A stretch of DNA of 64,000 nt from Halomonas meridiana. Its GTDB lineage: Bacteria; Pseudomonadota; Gammaproteobacteria; Pseudomonadales; Halomonadaceae. The notes under the pieces were generated by a model. That model saw nothing but the letters and a program-made list of their open reading frames with translations, had not been told where the DNA came from and ran no database searches. Below, piece by piece: positions 44,458-53,354 of this stretch. The stretch is from positions 2,976,001 through 3,040,000 of the forward strand of contig NZ_CP024621.1 in NCBI RefSeq assembly GCF_009846525.1. Direction: 5' to 3'. The position numbers and the translations under genes are program-made. Position 1 is the first letter of the stretch. Each line of letters begins with the position of its first letter.

Positions 44458-45324
44458 ATGCCAGGCGCCAGCACGATGTTAATTGCGCTCGCGGCGCTCT
44501 TCTGGGGTATTTCTGGAGGCATCGCGGGGATTCTGTTAGATAGCGGCTGGGACGCTGCCGTGGTCTCGTTTTATCGCGGCTTTGTCGGGCTCGTCTTCGC
44601 ACTGGTGTGGCTTGTATTGCAACGGGGCAGTCGCGGCTTGGCCAGCCGTTCGCTATGGTGCTGGTCAGTGGTGGCGGGCCTGGGGGTGGCGGGCAACTTT
44701 ACCTTCTACTTTCTCAGTATCGAACACGGCAGCGTGGCGGTGGCGGCTACCCTGATGTACTGCGCTCCGGTGTTTGTCTATCTGGCTTCGTTTGCGCTCA
44801 AGCTTGAGCGCCCCACAGCGGCAAAGTGGCTGGCCATCGCGCTGGTCATGGTCGGCGTGGTGCTACTGACCAAGCTGTACGCCATTGGCTCAGGTGACCT
44901 GTCGCTGATGGGCGTCGCCACGGGTCTACTGGCGGGACTTTCCTACGCGCTGTTCATTTTTGGTTTCAAATACGCCGCGCCCCATGGAAGCCCCTCCGCC
45001 GTGCTTTCGATTGCCTTCACGGTGCTGGCCGTCGTTCTGATTCTGCCAGCCGATCTGTCTCAAACCATCAGCGTGGTCAGCGCACCAGAGCTTCCGCTGT
45101 TTATGGCGTTAGGTATTTTGGGCGCGGGCCTGTCGTTTCTGCTTTATGTGGTAGGCATCAAGCACGCCGCCCCGGCGTTAGCGTCCATGGTGGCCATGGT
45201 CGAGCCGGTCACCGCCACTCTGTTTGGGGTGGCGGTGCTGGGTGAAAATTTGGAGATGATTCAGATGGTCGGCATGGGGATTATCTTACTGACCGTGACC
45301 GCACTGAGCGTGACATCCCGCTAA
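44458..45324 (+). CDS. EamA/DMT-family transporter
   Basis: A 288-residue drug/metabolite transporter with ten predicted helices in two EamA repeats: LIALAALFWGISGGIAGILLDSGWDAAVVSFYRGFVGL in the first and GVATGLLAGLSYALFIFGFKYAAPHGS leading the second, ending ALASMVAMVEPVTATLFGVAVLGENL. Members export amino acids, nucleotides or other metabolites. AAAGGTGAATC precedes the ATG. It overlaps the end of the convergent asparaginase gene by four bases. The substrate is unknown; surrounding amino-acid genes make amino-acid export plausible. Confidence 0.9.
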   Translation: MPGASTMLIALAALFWGISGGIAGILLDSGWDAAVVSFYRGFVGLVFALVWLVLQRGSRGLASRSLWCWSVVAGLGVAGNFTFYFLSIEHGSVAVAATLMYCAPVFVYLASFALKLERPTAAKWLAIALVMVGVVLLTKLYAIGSGDLSLMGVATGLLAGLSYALFIFGFKYAAPHGSPSAVLSIAFTVLAVVLILPADLSQTISVVSAPELPLFMALGILGAGLSFLLYVVGIKHAAPALASMVAMVEPVTATLFGVAVLGENLEMIQMVGMGIILLTVTALSVTSR

Positions 45325-46337
45325 CGGGCCGTCGCTTCACCGCGAATGGGCGCACTGAGCGCTTTGCGCAGCGCTGGCCCAGAAAGCCCTTGGCCAAGCA
45401 GCACGGTAAGCTTCGCGACGGCAGCTTCCAGCGTGATATCGCCCCCGGCGATCACGCCCGCTTGATTGAGTGCCGCCCCCGTGGCGTAGGCGCCTTGAAC
45501 GACCTCCCCCTGGGCACACTGAGTGACGTTGAGCAGCGCCACCCCCCGTTCGTTAGCGGCTTGCATGGCGTTTAGCAGTTCACCTTCAAAGCTTGGTGGA
45601 TTGCCCACGCCGTAGCTTGAGATCACCAATCCTTTGAGAGTGGCATCTTCCAGCAGCGCTTTAGCACGCCGTAGCGACATTCCTGGATGCAGCGGCAGTA
45701 CCGCCACCGCGTCGTCGTCTAGCTGAAGGGGTGAAAAACTGGGCTCCCCGCTGAGCAGCACCGACGGTTGGGGAAAGGTAATGCCAATACCTATCTCGGC
45801 CAGCCAAGGGAAGTTGGGAGAGTCGAAGGCATCCAAACCTTGCGTGCGCACCTTGCGGGCGCGGTTGCCGCGCAGCAGCCGGTCATGAAAGAGCAGGCTC
45901 ACTTCGCAGGGGGTAGCCGGATGAGCGGCCAGCTGTAGCGCGCTGACCACGTTGTTCAGCGCGTCGCATCTTGGCTCACCCAGCGGAATTTGAGAGCCGG
46001 TGAAGATCAACGGCTTGTTGAGCGCACCGAGCATAAACGACAGCGCCGCAGCGCTATAGGCCATGGTATCGGTGCCATGCAGGATGATGAACGCCTCGTA
46101 AGCCTGCCAGTGGCTTTCCAGCGCTGCTACGAGGCGATTCCACGCCTCGGGCATCAGTTCGGCGCTATCGATCAGTGGCTGCATTTCCACCACATCGAAA
46201 GCAGGCAGCCGATAAGGGTCGCCCAAGGCCAGGTGCGCCGCTAAGCGCTCGGCCAGCCCCGCGCTGGGCACGTACCCCTGGGGCGATGGCTGCATACCAA
46301 TGGTGCCGCCGGTGTAGAGCATGAGGACGCGGGGCAT
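45321..46337 (-). CDS. ansA: Asparaginase, type I-like
   Basis: A 338-residue asparaginase that hydrolyses L-asparagine to aspartate and ammonia. The first catalytic Thr is in MLYTGGTIGMQPS; the second is in IILHGTDTMAYSAAALSFML with the Thr-Asp pair; LRGNRARKV and SPNFPWLAEIG are also family features. It lacks a signal peptide, so it is cytoplasmic (AnsA type). It starts 44 bases after the AGCS symporter gene on the same strand, so uptake of amino acid and deamidation are linked in an operon. The product aspartate is also the end product of the doe pathway encoded nearby. Confidence 0.9.
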   Translation of the reverse strand: MPRVLMLYTGGTIGMQPSPQGYVPSAGLAERLAAHLALGDPYRLPAFDVVEMQPLIDSAELMPEAWNRLVAALESHWQAYEAFIILHGTDTMAYSAAALSFMLGALNKPLIFTGSQIPLGEPRCDALNNVVSALQLAAHPATPCEVSLLFHDRLLRGNRARKVRTQGLDAFDSPNFPWLAEIGIGITFPQPSVLLSGEPSFSPLQLDDDAVAVLPLHPGMSLRRAKALLEDATLKGLVISSYGVGNPPSFEGELLNAMQAANERGVALLNVTQCAQGEVVQGAYATGAALNQAGVIAGGDITLEAAVAKLTVLLGQGLSGPALRKALSAPIRGEATAR

Positions 46338-46381
46338 GGGCGCTCCTTACCTGATGTACAGTCGAGTGAACAGAACCGAAC

Positions 46382-47845
46382 TTACTTCGCCGGCGCGCTT
46401 TCCAGACGCTGCTTCAGCGCTTCGGCCTCTTCTGGCTCCAGTTCCCACGCTTTAGGATCCAGGTCGAGATCCGGGTGCTGATTAGCGTCGAAAATCGGCT
46501 GTTTGATGCCCTGACGGCGCTGGCTATCGAAATCGTTCATGATACGCAGGCCGCATTTGAACAGCAGAATCAGCGCCACCAAGTTCACCACCGCCAAGAG
46601 GCCCATGGTCACGTCGGCAAAGCCGAACACGGTGCCTAGATCCGTGGTCGCGCCCCAGCACACCAGCAGCACAATCGCCACGCGGAAGGCGTTGAACAGG
46701 TTCTGGTTATCGCGGCTGAAGAAGTTCAGGCTGTTCTCGCCCAGGTAGTAGTTGTACAGAATGGTGCTGAAGGCGAACAGCAGCAGCGCCAGGCTCACAA
46801 AGGTACGGCCCCACTCGCCCACGTGGTCTGCCAGGGCAGCCTGGGTCAGCGCAATGCCTTCTACGCCCGCTCCGGCGGCCGGGTCGTATACGCCGCTAAG
46901 CAAAATCAAAAACGCCGTAGCCGAGCAGATAATCACCGTATCGATAAACACCGAGAACGCCTGCACGATGCCCTGGTTGGCCGGGTGCGGCACGTAGGCA
47001 ACGGCGGCCACGTTGGGCGCACTGCCAAGGCCCGCTTCGTTGGAGAACAGGCCGCGTTTCAAGCCCATCATGATGGCAGCGCCAATACCGCCGCCCACCA
47101 GCGGCTCCAGGCCAAACGCGCTCTTCACGATCAGCGCGATCACGCCAGGAATCTCAGTGATGTTCAACGCAATGACCAGCAGCGCCACGGCGATATAGCC
47201 CACGGCCATGAACGGCACCAGATACTCGGAAATACGGGCAATACGCTTGATACCGCCAAAGATGATCAGCCCCACCAACATGGCCAGCGCGATACCGCTG
47301 TACAGCACCGGCACGCCAAAGGCGTCGCCAAACGAGGTGGCAACGGCATAGGACTGCAGGGCTGTAAAGGCAAAGCCGAAGGTAATCAGCAGCAGTACCG
47401 AGTAGAACGCCGCCAGCCAGCGCCACTGCTTACCCAGGCCTTTGACGATGTAGTACGCCGGACCGCCACGGTAGGTGCCGTCGCCCTCGGCCTCTTTATA
47501 GGTTTGCGCCAGCGTACACTCCAGAAAGCTGGTGGCCATGCCCATCAGGCCTACCAGCCACATCCAGAAAACGGCACCGGGGCCGCCCAGCGTAATCGCC
47601 ACGGCCACACCAGCGATATTACCGCCGCCTACACGGCCAGCCACCGACAGCACCAGCGCCTGGAAGGAGCTTAAGTGGCCGTGCTGATTACGCTTGAAAG
47701 CTTGTCCTGAGCCCAGGATGCGAAACATTTCACCGAAGTAGCGAAACTGCACAAAGCGGGAGGCAATGGTAAAACCGATCCCCACTCCCACCAGTAAAAC
47801 GAGTAGAACCTTCCCCCAGAGGAGGTCATTGAGCATATCGAGCAT
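46382..47845 (-). CDS. AGCS family amino acid:sodium (alanine/glycine/glutamine) symporter
   Basis: A 487-residue transporter of the alanine-or-glycine:cation symporter family (AlsT/AgcS) with about 11 helices. The signature FQALVLSVAGRVGGGNIAGVAVAITLGGPGAVFWMWLVGLMGMATSFLECTLAQTYKE is near residue 60, and GLKRGLFSNEAGLGSAPNVAAVAYV follows later. YRGGPAYYIVKGLG is also typical. Substrates are alanine, glycine or glutamine, with sodium. It is followed by asparaginase after 44 bases. Its upstream region (47846-48023) carries unusual inverted repeats. Confidence 0.92.
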   Translation of the reverse strand: MLDMLNDLLWGKVLLVLLVGVGIGFTIASRFVQFRYFGEMFRILGSGQAFKRNQHGHLSSFQALVLSVAGRVGGGNIAGVAVAITLGGPGAVFWMWLVGLMGMATSFLECTLAQTYKEAEGDGTYRGGPAYYIVKGLGKQWRWLAAFYSVLLLITFGFAFTALQSYAVATSFGDAFGVPVLYSGIALAMLVGLIIFGGIKRIARISEYLVPFMAVGYIAVALLVIALNITEIPGVIALIVKSAFGLEPLVGGGIGAAIMMGLKRGLFSNEAGLGSAPNVAAVAYVPHPANQGIVQAFSVFIDTVIICSATAFLILLSGVYDPAAGAGVEGIALTQAALADHVGEWGRTFVSLALLLFAFSTILYNYYLGENSLNFFSRDNQNLFNAFRVAIVLLVCWGATTDLGTVFGFADVTMGLLAVVNLVALILLFKCGLRIMNDFDSQRRQGIKQPIFDANQHPDLDLDPKAWELEPEEAEALKQRLESAPAK

Positions 47846-47960
47846 GGGATACTCTCCGCGTTATTATTGAGCGTTATGGAAGTTGCGTCGTTAACGACCG
47901 CGTCTTTTTGCTATTGAGATGCGCGAAGAGTGTTGTACCAAGCCAAGCCTGCAATGAAAT

Positions 47961-48018
47961 TTGGCGCAGCGGTGCAGTTGGTTGCACTCACTGCGCCAAT
48001 CACTGCACCAGAGTGCAC
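47961..48018. promoter_or_regulatory. Nested inverted repeats upstream of the AGCS symporter
   Basis: A perfect 9-bp inverted repeat TTGGCGCAG (47961-47969) / CTGCGCCAA (47991-47999) encloses an inner stem GTGCA (47972-47976) / TGCAC (47983-47987). Next to it is a second stem TGCAC-CAGA-GTGCA (48005-48018). TGCA-centred half-sites occur four times. The block lies about 115 bases upstream of the symporter start and just past the terminator of the preceding gene, so it is either a compound operator or a structured leader. Confidence 0.6.
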
Positions 48019-48023
48019 CACAT

Positions 48024-48066
48024 AAAAAACGGTGCGGGCCACTGAAGGCCACGCACCGCTGTTTTT
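48024..48066 (-). terminator. Intrinsic terminator of the OsmC-YcaO gene
   Basis: On the minus strand CGGTGCGTGGCC pairs with GGCCCGCACCG around a short loop, with one bulged base, followed by TTTTTT. It lies 19 bases after the stop codon of the OsmC-YcaO gene. Confidence 0.85.
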
Positions 48067-48084
48067 GCTCACCGATAACTGCCG

Positions 48085-50268
48085 TTAGAGGCCCGCTTTT
48101 GCCGCCCGCGCTGCGTGAAGCTTCTTGTAGCTTTCGATGAGGCGCTGGTGGCGATCCAAGCCCTCTAACTGCATATTGGTGGGCGTGAGGCCGTGGAAGC
48201 GCACGCTGCCGTCTACTGAACCCACGACCGCCTCCATGGTCGCTTCGCCGAACATGCGCTTGAAGTTGGGCAGGTAGTCATCCAGCGCCAATTCGTCGTC
48301 CAGCTCAATTTCCAGCACCGCGTTCACCGCCTGGTAGAACAGGCCGCGCTCAACGGTGTTGTCGTTGTACTGAAGGAACATCTGCACGCAGTCCAGCGCC
48401 TCTTCATGGCGGCCAAGTGCTAGGTAGACCAGCAGTTTCAGCTCCAGGATGGTCAACTGGCCCCACACGGTGTTCTCGTCGAACTCGATACCGATCAGCG
48501 TGATGATATCGGCGTGGTCGTCCATCTGGCTCTCTTCCAAGCGCTCGACGAGATCGGTGAGCTGCTCGTCATCCAGGCGGTGCAGGTTGAGGATATCTTC
48601 GCGGTAGTCCAGCGCCTTGTTGGTGTTGTCCCAAATCAGGTCTTCGATGGGGTACACCTCGGAGTAGCCCGGCACCAGAATGCGGCAGACCGGCGCGCCT
48701 AAGTCTTCATGCACCGCCATGTACACTTCCGCGCCCAGCTCTTCGAAAATACCGAATAGGGTCTCGGCTTCCTCTTCGTTGCTGCCGGAGAAGTCCCATT
48801 CGCTGAACTCGAAGTCAGGCTTGGCACTAAAGAAGCGCCAGGAGACCACGCCCACCGAGTCGATGAAGTGCTCGACGAAGTTGTTGGGCTCAGAGACGGT
48901 CTGCGAGTTGAAGGTTGGCAGCGGCAGGTCGTTCAGGCCTTCGAAGCTGCGGCCTTGGAGCAGCTCGGTCAAGCTGCGCTCCAGCGCCACTTCAAAGCTT
49001 GGGTGGGCACCGAAGGAGGCAAACACGCCGCCGGTGCGCGGGTTCATCAAGGTGACGCACATCACCGGGAACTGCCCGCCCATGGAGGCATCTTTGACCA
49101 ACACTGGGAACCCCTGGGCTTCCAGAGCGTTAATACCCTCTACTATGCTTGGGTACTTTGCTAACACTTCCTGCGGTACATCCGGCAGGGTTAGCTCCTG
49201 CTCAAGGATCTCCCGCTTCACCGCCCGCTCGAAAATTTCTGAAAGGCACTGCACCTGGGCTTCCACCAGGGTGTTGCCCGCGCTCATGCCGTTGCTGAGG
49301 AACAGGTTTTCAATCAGATTGGAGGGGAAGTAGACCGTTTCGCCATCGCTTTGGCGCACAAAGGGCAGCGAAACGATGCCGCGATCTTCGCGGCCCGAGT
49401 TGGTATCGATCAGGTTCGAGCCACCCAGCTCGCCTTCCGGGTTGTAAATCGCCAGGCAGTGCTCGTCGAGAATGCCTTTCGGCAGCTCGTCATTCGGTCC
49501 TGGCTTGAACCACTTCTCGTTAGGGTAGTGAACGAATTCGCTGTTCGCGATCTCTTCACCGAAGAACTGATCGTTGTAGAAGAAGTTGCAGCTCAGGCGC
49601 TCGATAAACTCGCCCAGCGCTGAACAGAGCGCGCTCTCTTTGGTCGCACCTTTGCCGTTGGTAAAGCACATGGGCGAAGCCGCATCGCGGATATGCAGCG
49701 ACCACACGTGGGGCACGATATTGCGCCAGGAGGCAATCTCAATCTTCATGCCGAGGTCGGCCAAAATACCGCTCATGTTGGCAATGGTCTGCTCCAGCGG
49801 CAGGTCTTTGCCTTCGATGTAAGTGCTGCCCCCTTCCGGCGCCCCCATCAGCAGCGCCTGGGCGTCCTCGTCGATGTTCTCGACCACTTCGATCTGGAAC
49901 TCGGGGCCGGTCTGAACGACCTTCTTCACCGTGCAGCGGTCGATGGAGCGCAGGATGCCTTCGCGATCCTTTTCCGAGATATCTTCCGGCAGCTCGACCT
50001 GGATTTTGAAGATCTGCTTGTAGCGGTTTTCCGGATCGACGATGTTGTTTTGCGACAGGCGAATGTTCTCGGTGGGAATATTGCGCGCGTTGCAGTACAC
50101 CTTGACGAAGTAGGCGGCACACATGGCCGACGACGCCAGGAAGTAGTCAAACGGGCCAGGGGCCGAGCCGTCGCCCTTGTAGCGAATCGGCTGGTCGGAG
50201 ATGACCGTAAAATCGTCGAACTTGGACTCCAGGCGGAGGTTGTCGAGATAGTTAACTTTGATTTCCAT
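48085..50268 (-). CDS. ycaO: OsmC/YcaO domain fusion protein
   Basis: A 727-residue protein. The N-terminal OsmC-like domain (about 1-140) has APGPFDYFLASSAMCAAYFVKVYCNARNIP with the conserved Cys. A YcaO domain follows (about 150-590): SLHIRDAASPMCFTNGKGATKESALCSALGEFIERLSCNFFYND holds the ATP-binding glutamates, and VEAQVQCLSEIFERAVKREILEQ the second Mg/ATP site. A C-terminal helical segment follows. E. coli YcaO assists RimO in beta-methylthiolation of ribosomal protein S12; in other systems YcaO activates peptide amides with ATP. I chose ATG at 50268. No partner peptide or RiPP gene is seen beside it, so the housekeeping role is the more likely. Confidence 0.9.
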   Translation of the reverse strand: MEIKVNYLDNLRLESKFDDFTVISDQPIRYKGDGSAPGPFDYFLASSAMCAAYFVKVYCNARNIPTENIRLSQNNIVDPENRYKQIFKIQVELPEDISEKDREGILRSIDRCTVKKVVQTGPEFQIEVVENIDEDAQALLMGAPEGGSTYIEGKDLPLEQTIANMSGILADLGMKIEIASWRNIVPHVWSLHIRDAASPMCFTNGKGATKESALCSALGEFIERLSCNFFYNDQFFGEEIANSEFVHYPNEKWFKPGPNDELPKGILDEHCLAIYNPEGELGGSNLIDTNSGREDRGIVSLPFVRQSDGETVYFPSNLIENLFLSNGMSAGNTLVEAQVQCLSEIFERAVKREILEQELTLPDVPQEVLAKYPSIVEGINALEAQGFPVLVKDASMGGQFPVMCVTLMNPRTGGVFASFGAHPSFEVALERSLTELLQGRSFEGLNDLPLPTFNSQTVSEPNNFVEHFIDSVGVVSWRFFSAKPDFEFSEWDFSGSNEEEAETLFGIFEELGAEVYMAVHEDLGAPVCRILVPGYSEVYPIEDLIWDNTNKALDYREDILNLHRLDDEQLTDLVERLEESQMDDHADIITLIGIEFDENTVWGQLTILELKLLVYLALGRHEEALDCVQMFLQYNDNTVERGLFYQAVNAVLEIELDDELALDDYLPNFKRMFGEATMEAVVGSVDGSVRFHGLTPTNMQLEGLDRHQRLIESYKKLHAARAAKAGL

Positions 50269-50376
50269 AAGCGGGCGTCCGGAGTAATGAGTGTGCCTGA
50301 GCGCCAACGCATCAGGCGAATGGCGGCCATTATCCAGTTTTTTGCCCGCTTCGTCTTGGGCAGTCGCGTGAATCGC

Positions 50377-51261
50377 TTATTGCGGAACCAGCAAGAACGG
50401 CAGCGCTTCCTCTAACAGCACGTCAGGAATCTCTTCGGCGATATAGTGCCCGCAAGGCAGCGCCTTGCCTTCTACCTGGGTCGCTACCTTGCGCCACTCG
50501 CCCAGGGCATCAAAGCAGGCTTTAATCGCCCCTTGGGCACCCCACATCACGTTGATGGGGCAGGTCAGTTTCACACCCGCATCGATATCCGCCTGATCGT
50601 GCTCTAAATCGATAGTTGCGCTGGCGCGGTAGTCGCCGCAGATACCGGTGGCCGTGCCGGGAAGCGCCAGGCAGCGCTCGTACTCCGCCAGCGCTTCTGG
50701 GGCGAACGGTGCCATGCCCGCGCTGCGGGCGCCCATCACGCTTTTTAAGTACTGAGCGGGATCGGCTTGAATCAGCATTTCTGGCAGCGGCTGAGGGCGA
50801 ATCAGAAAGAACCAGTGCCAGTAGCTGCGGGCGAACGCCTCGTTGGTGCCACGGTACATGGCCAGCGTGGGGGCGATATCTAAAAGCACCATGCGCTCGA
50901 CGCGTGCTGCGTGGTCTACCCCTAAGCGGTGTGCCACCCGCGCGCCACGGTCGTGGGCCAGTACCTTGAAACACTCGAACCCCAGCGCGCTCATTAGTTC
51001 GGCCATATCGGCGGCCATGGTGCGCTTGGCGTAATTGAAGTGCTCTGCGTCGTCATCCGGCTTACCGCTATCGCCGTAACCGCGCAGGTCGGCGGCAATC
51101 ACCGTAAAGTGCTGGGCAAGCGTGCCCGCGACTTTGTGCCAAATCATATGGGTCTGCGGGTGGCCGTGAAGCAGCAGCAGCGCCGGGCCGCTGCCGCCCA
51201 TCCGATAAGCAATATCGACGCCGTTAACGCGGCGTGTCTGTTTCTCAAACCCCTCAAACAT
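50377..51261 (-). CDS. Alpha/beta hydrolase of the haloacetate (fluoroacetate) dehalogenase type
   Basis: A 294-residue alpha/beta hydrolase. The oxyanion segment LLLHGHPQTHMIWHK, then DLRGYGDSGKP, the nucleophile elbow LAHDRGARVAHRLG with catalytic Asp and two Arg, LLDIAPTLAMY with the acid, SYWHWFFLIRPQPLPE with the His-Trp pair, GDYRASATIDLEHD with the Tyr, and LPCGHYIAEEIP with the catalytic His. These residues match those known in fluoroacetate dehalogenase for carboxylate binding (Arg pair) and halide stabilisation (His, Trp, Tyr). The likely reaction is hydrolysis of haloacetates to glycolate; epoxide hydrolase is the alternative. A LysR gene lies 30 bases upstream on the same strand. 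Confidence 0.86.
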   Translation of the reverse strand: MFEGFEKQTRRVNGVDIAYRMGGSGPALLLLHGHPQTHMIWHKVAGTLAQHFTVIAADLRGYGDSGKPDDDAEHFNYAKRTMAADMAELMSALGFECFKVLAHDRGARVAHRLGVDHAARVERMVLLDIAPTLAMYRGTNEAFARSYWHWFFLIRPQPLPEMLIQADPAQYLKSVMGARSAGMAPFAPEALAEYERCLALPGTATGICGDYRASATIDLEHDQADIDAGVKLTCPINVMWGAQGAIKACFDALGEWRKVATQVEGKALPCGHYIAEEIPDVLLEEALPFLLVPQ

Positions 51262-51291
51262 GGCTAGCTCCTCGCGGATAGATAATGCTCT

Positions 51292-52176
51292 TCACTTGGC
51301 GTCCTCTTGTAACCGTTCGATCAGAAAGTCTTTCAGCGCGACCACAGCCGGCGTGAGCGACAGCCGATGCGGGCAGACGAGATACAGCGGCGCGGGCTCG
51401 GTAGCAAACGAGGCCAACAGCGCCACCAAGCGGCCTGCATCGAGGTCTGCCTGAACATCCAAGCGAGATTTGTAGGCAATGCCCTCTCCCGCCAGCGCCC
51501 AGCGGCGCACACACTCGGCATCGTCGCTCACCCGATTACCCTGCACGCTGATACGCTCACTGCCGAACTGCCATTGGTTGTGCACCCGCTCACCTAGGTT
51601 GAAGCAGAGGCAGTTGTGCTGGCGTAATTCATCTGGAGTGGCAGGCTCGCCGTGGCGCGCGATATAGCTTGGCGCTGCGCACACCACTCGGTGGTTATCG
51701 CTTTTTAGCGGCAGGGCTACCAAGCTGGAATCCTCCGGCACGCCGTAGCGCAGGGCAATCTCCACCGGCTGGCGAAACAGATCGCTCACCCGGTCACTCA
51801 CCCGAAGCCGCAGGCGCAGCTGCGGATGCCTTGCCATAAAGCGATCCAGCCAGCCCAGCAGCACGTTGCGGCCTAGATCAGACGGCATGGAAAGGCTGAG
51901 TTCTCCCGCAATATCTTGGCGCTCGCGGTGCAGTTCTTTTTCCCCTTCGGCAAGGGCACGCAGCGCCGTTTTCGCATGCACTAAATAGTGCGCACCGGCG
52001 GGGGTTAGCCGCAAGCTGCGGGTAGAGCGTATCAGCAGCCGCGTGCCTAACGCGTCTTCAAGCCGTTTGATCGCCACGCTAGCCACCGCCGGGGTAATCG
52101 CCAGCTCCCGCGCGGCGGCGGAAAGGCTGCCGTGCTCGGCGGCGTAGACAAGCACGTTTAGGTCATCGGTACGCAT
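51292..52176 (-). CDS. LysR-family transcriptional regulator
   Basis: A 294-residue LysR protein: N-terminal helix-turn-helix LNVLVYAAEHGSLSAAARELAITPAVASVAIKRLEDALGTRLLIRSTRSLRLTPAG and a C-terminal LysR substrate-binding domain. It is divergent from the MDR-family dehydrogenase at 52296 (119-bp gap) and upstream of the dehalogenase-like gene on its own strand. The usual target of a LysR protein is the divergent gene, so it most likely controls the dehydrogenase; control of the hydrolase by read-through is possible. Confidence 0.92.
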   Translation of the reverse strand: MRTDDLNVLVYAAEHGSLSAAARELAITPAVASVAIKRLEDALGTRLLIRSTRSLRLTPAGAHYLVHAKTALRALAEGEKELHRERQDIAGELSLSMPSDLGRNVLLGWLDRFMARHPQLRLRLRVSDRVSDLFRQPVEIALRYGVPEDSSLVALPLKSDNHRVVCAAPSYIARHGEPATPDELRQHNCLCFNLGERVHNQWQFGSERISVQGNRVSDDAECVRRWALAGEGIAYKSRLDVQADLDAGRLVALLASFATEPAPLYLVCPHRLSLTPAVVALKDFLIERLQEDAK

Positions 52177-52295
52177 GGGTCGATGGCGCCCTTATTTTCA
52201 AAGAAAATGAGAAACTGTTAGCTACATTAGCCCTCTTTTTCATAAAACGACACCCAGGCATGATGACGCCATTCATCATCCCTCAGAGAGCCACT

Positions 52296-53306
52296 ATGAA
52301 AGCATTTGCGTTTACCAAAAGCCTGCCGATCGATCATCCAGACGCCCTGCACGCCGTCGAGCTACCGCTGCCCACCCCCGAGCCCCACGATATTCGCGTC
52401 GCGGTGAGTGCGGTTTCCGTTAACCCGGTGGATGCCAAGGTGCGCAAGAGCGCGCTGCCCGAAGGCGGCGAGCCGCGCGTGCTGGGTTACGACGCGGTGG
52501 GCGTGGTCGATGCCGTGGGCAGTGCGGTCACTCGCTTTCAGCCGGGTGACCGGGTGTGGTACGCGGGCAGCATCGCACGCCAAGGCTCCAACGCTGAGTA
52601 CCAGTTGGTCGATGAGCGCATCGCCAGCCTAGCGCCGAAGAGCCTCTCCGACGCCCAGGCCGCCGCCCTGCCGTTAACCGCCATTACCGCCTGGGAACTG
52701 CTGTTCGACCGCCTAGAGCTGGGCATGCGCGACACCAAAGGCAAAACCCTGTTAGTGGTAGGCGCTGCGGGGGGTGTTGGCTCGATTCTGATTCAGCTCG
52801 CCAAGCAGCTCACCGATATCACCGTGATTGCGACGGCCTCTCGCCCGGAAAGCCAAGCCTGGGTCACGTCGTTAGGCGCTGATGCAGTGATCGACCACCA
52901 CCAGCCGCTGGATGAAGCGCTCAACGCCGCAGGCTACGAGCAGGTGGATATGGTGATCAGCCTGAACCAAACCGACCACCACTTTGAGGCGATCATCAAT
53001 GCCTTGAAGCCCCAGGGTAAACTGGCGCTGATCGATGACCCGGAGCTGATCGACGTGCGCAAACTCAAGCTCAAGAGCCTGTCACTGCACTGGGAGCTGA
53101 TGTTCACGCGGCCGCTGTTTACCACCGAGGACATTGCCAAGCAGCACGATTTATTGGCTGAAGTCGCCACCATGGTGGATAGCGGCCGTTTAACCACGAC
53201 GCTGGGCGAGGTGCTTGGCCCCATCACTGCCGACAATCTAACGCGCGCTCACGCGCTGATCGAGAGCAACCGCACCGTGGGTAAGCTGGTGTTAGAGGGC
53301 TTCTAA
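52296..53306 (+). CDS. Zinc-less MDR-family alcohol dehydrogenase / quinone oxidoreductase
   Basis: A 336-residue medium-chain dehydrogenase/reductase. The N-terminal GroES-like domain has VSVNPVDAKVRKSALPEGGEPRVLGYDAVGVVDAVGSAVTRFQPGDRVWYAGS. The Rossmann domain has KTLLVVGAAGGVGSILIQLAKQLTDITVIATASRPESQAWVTSLGADAVIDH. The family label zinc-type alcohol dehydrogenase is common, but structural zinc cysteines are not seen, so it is nearer NADPH:quinone reductases. I chose ATG at 52296 (MKAFAFTKSLPIDHPDAL) after AGAGAG; the upstream frame lacks conserved content. It is probably regulated by the divergent LysR protein. Confidence 0.88.
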   Translation: MKAFAFTKSLPIDHPDALHAVELPLPTPEPHDIRVAVSAVSVNPVDAKVRKSALPEGGEPRVLGYDAVGVVDAVGSAVTRFQPGDRVWYAGSIARQGSNAEYQLVDERIASLAPKSLSDAQAAALPLTAITAWELLFDRLELGMRDTKGKTLLVVGAAGGVGSILIQLAKQLTDITVIATASRPESQAWVTSLGADAVIDHHQPLDEALNAAGYEQVDMVISLNQTDHHFEAIINALKPQGKLALIDDPELIDVRKLKLKSLSLHWELMFTRPLFTTEDIAKQHDLLAEVATMVDSGRLTTTLGEVLGPITADNLTRAHALIESNRTVGKLVLEGF

Positions 53307-53354
53307 CCACGCGCACCGCTTATTTTAAGCGGACGTAAAGAGCGAGCCGTTGCA

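Noticed and set aside
46823-47674. A 283-codon open frame opposite the AGCS symporter, very rich in His, Gln and Arg
   Set aside because: The composition is that expected from the complement of a hydrophobic membrane protein; no domain is visible.
48085-50268. A YcaO-dependent peptide natural product (RiPP) cluster
   Set aside because: The YcaO protein is fused to an OsmC domain, as in the housekeeping gammaproteobacterial form, and no precursor peptide, dehydrogenase or dedicated exporter gene adjoins it.
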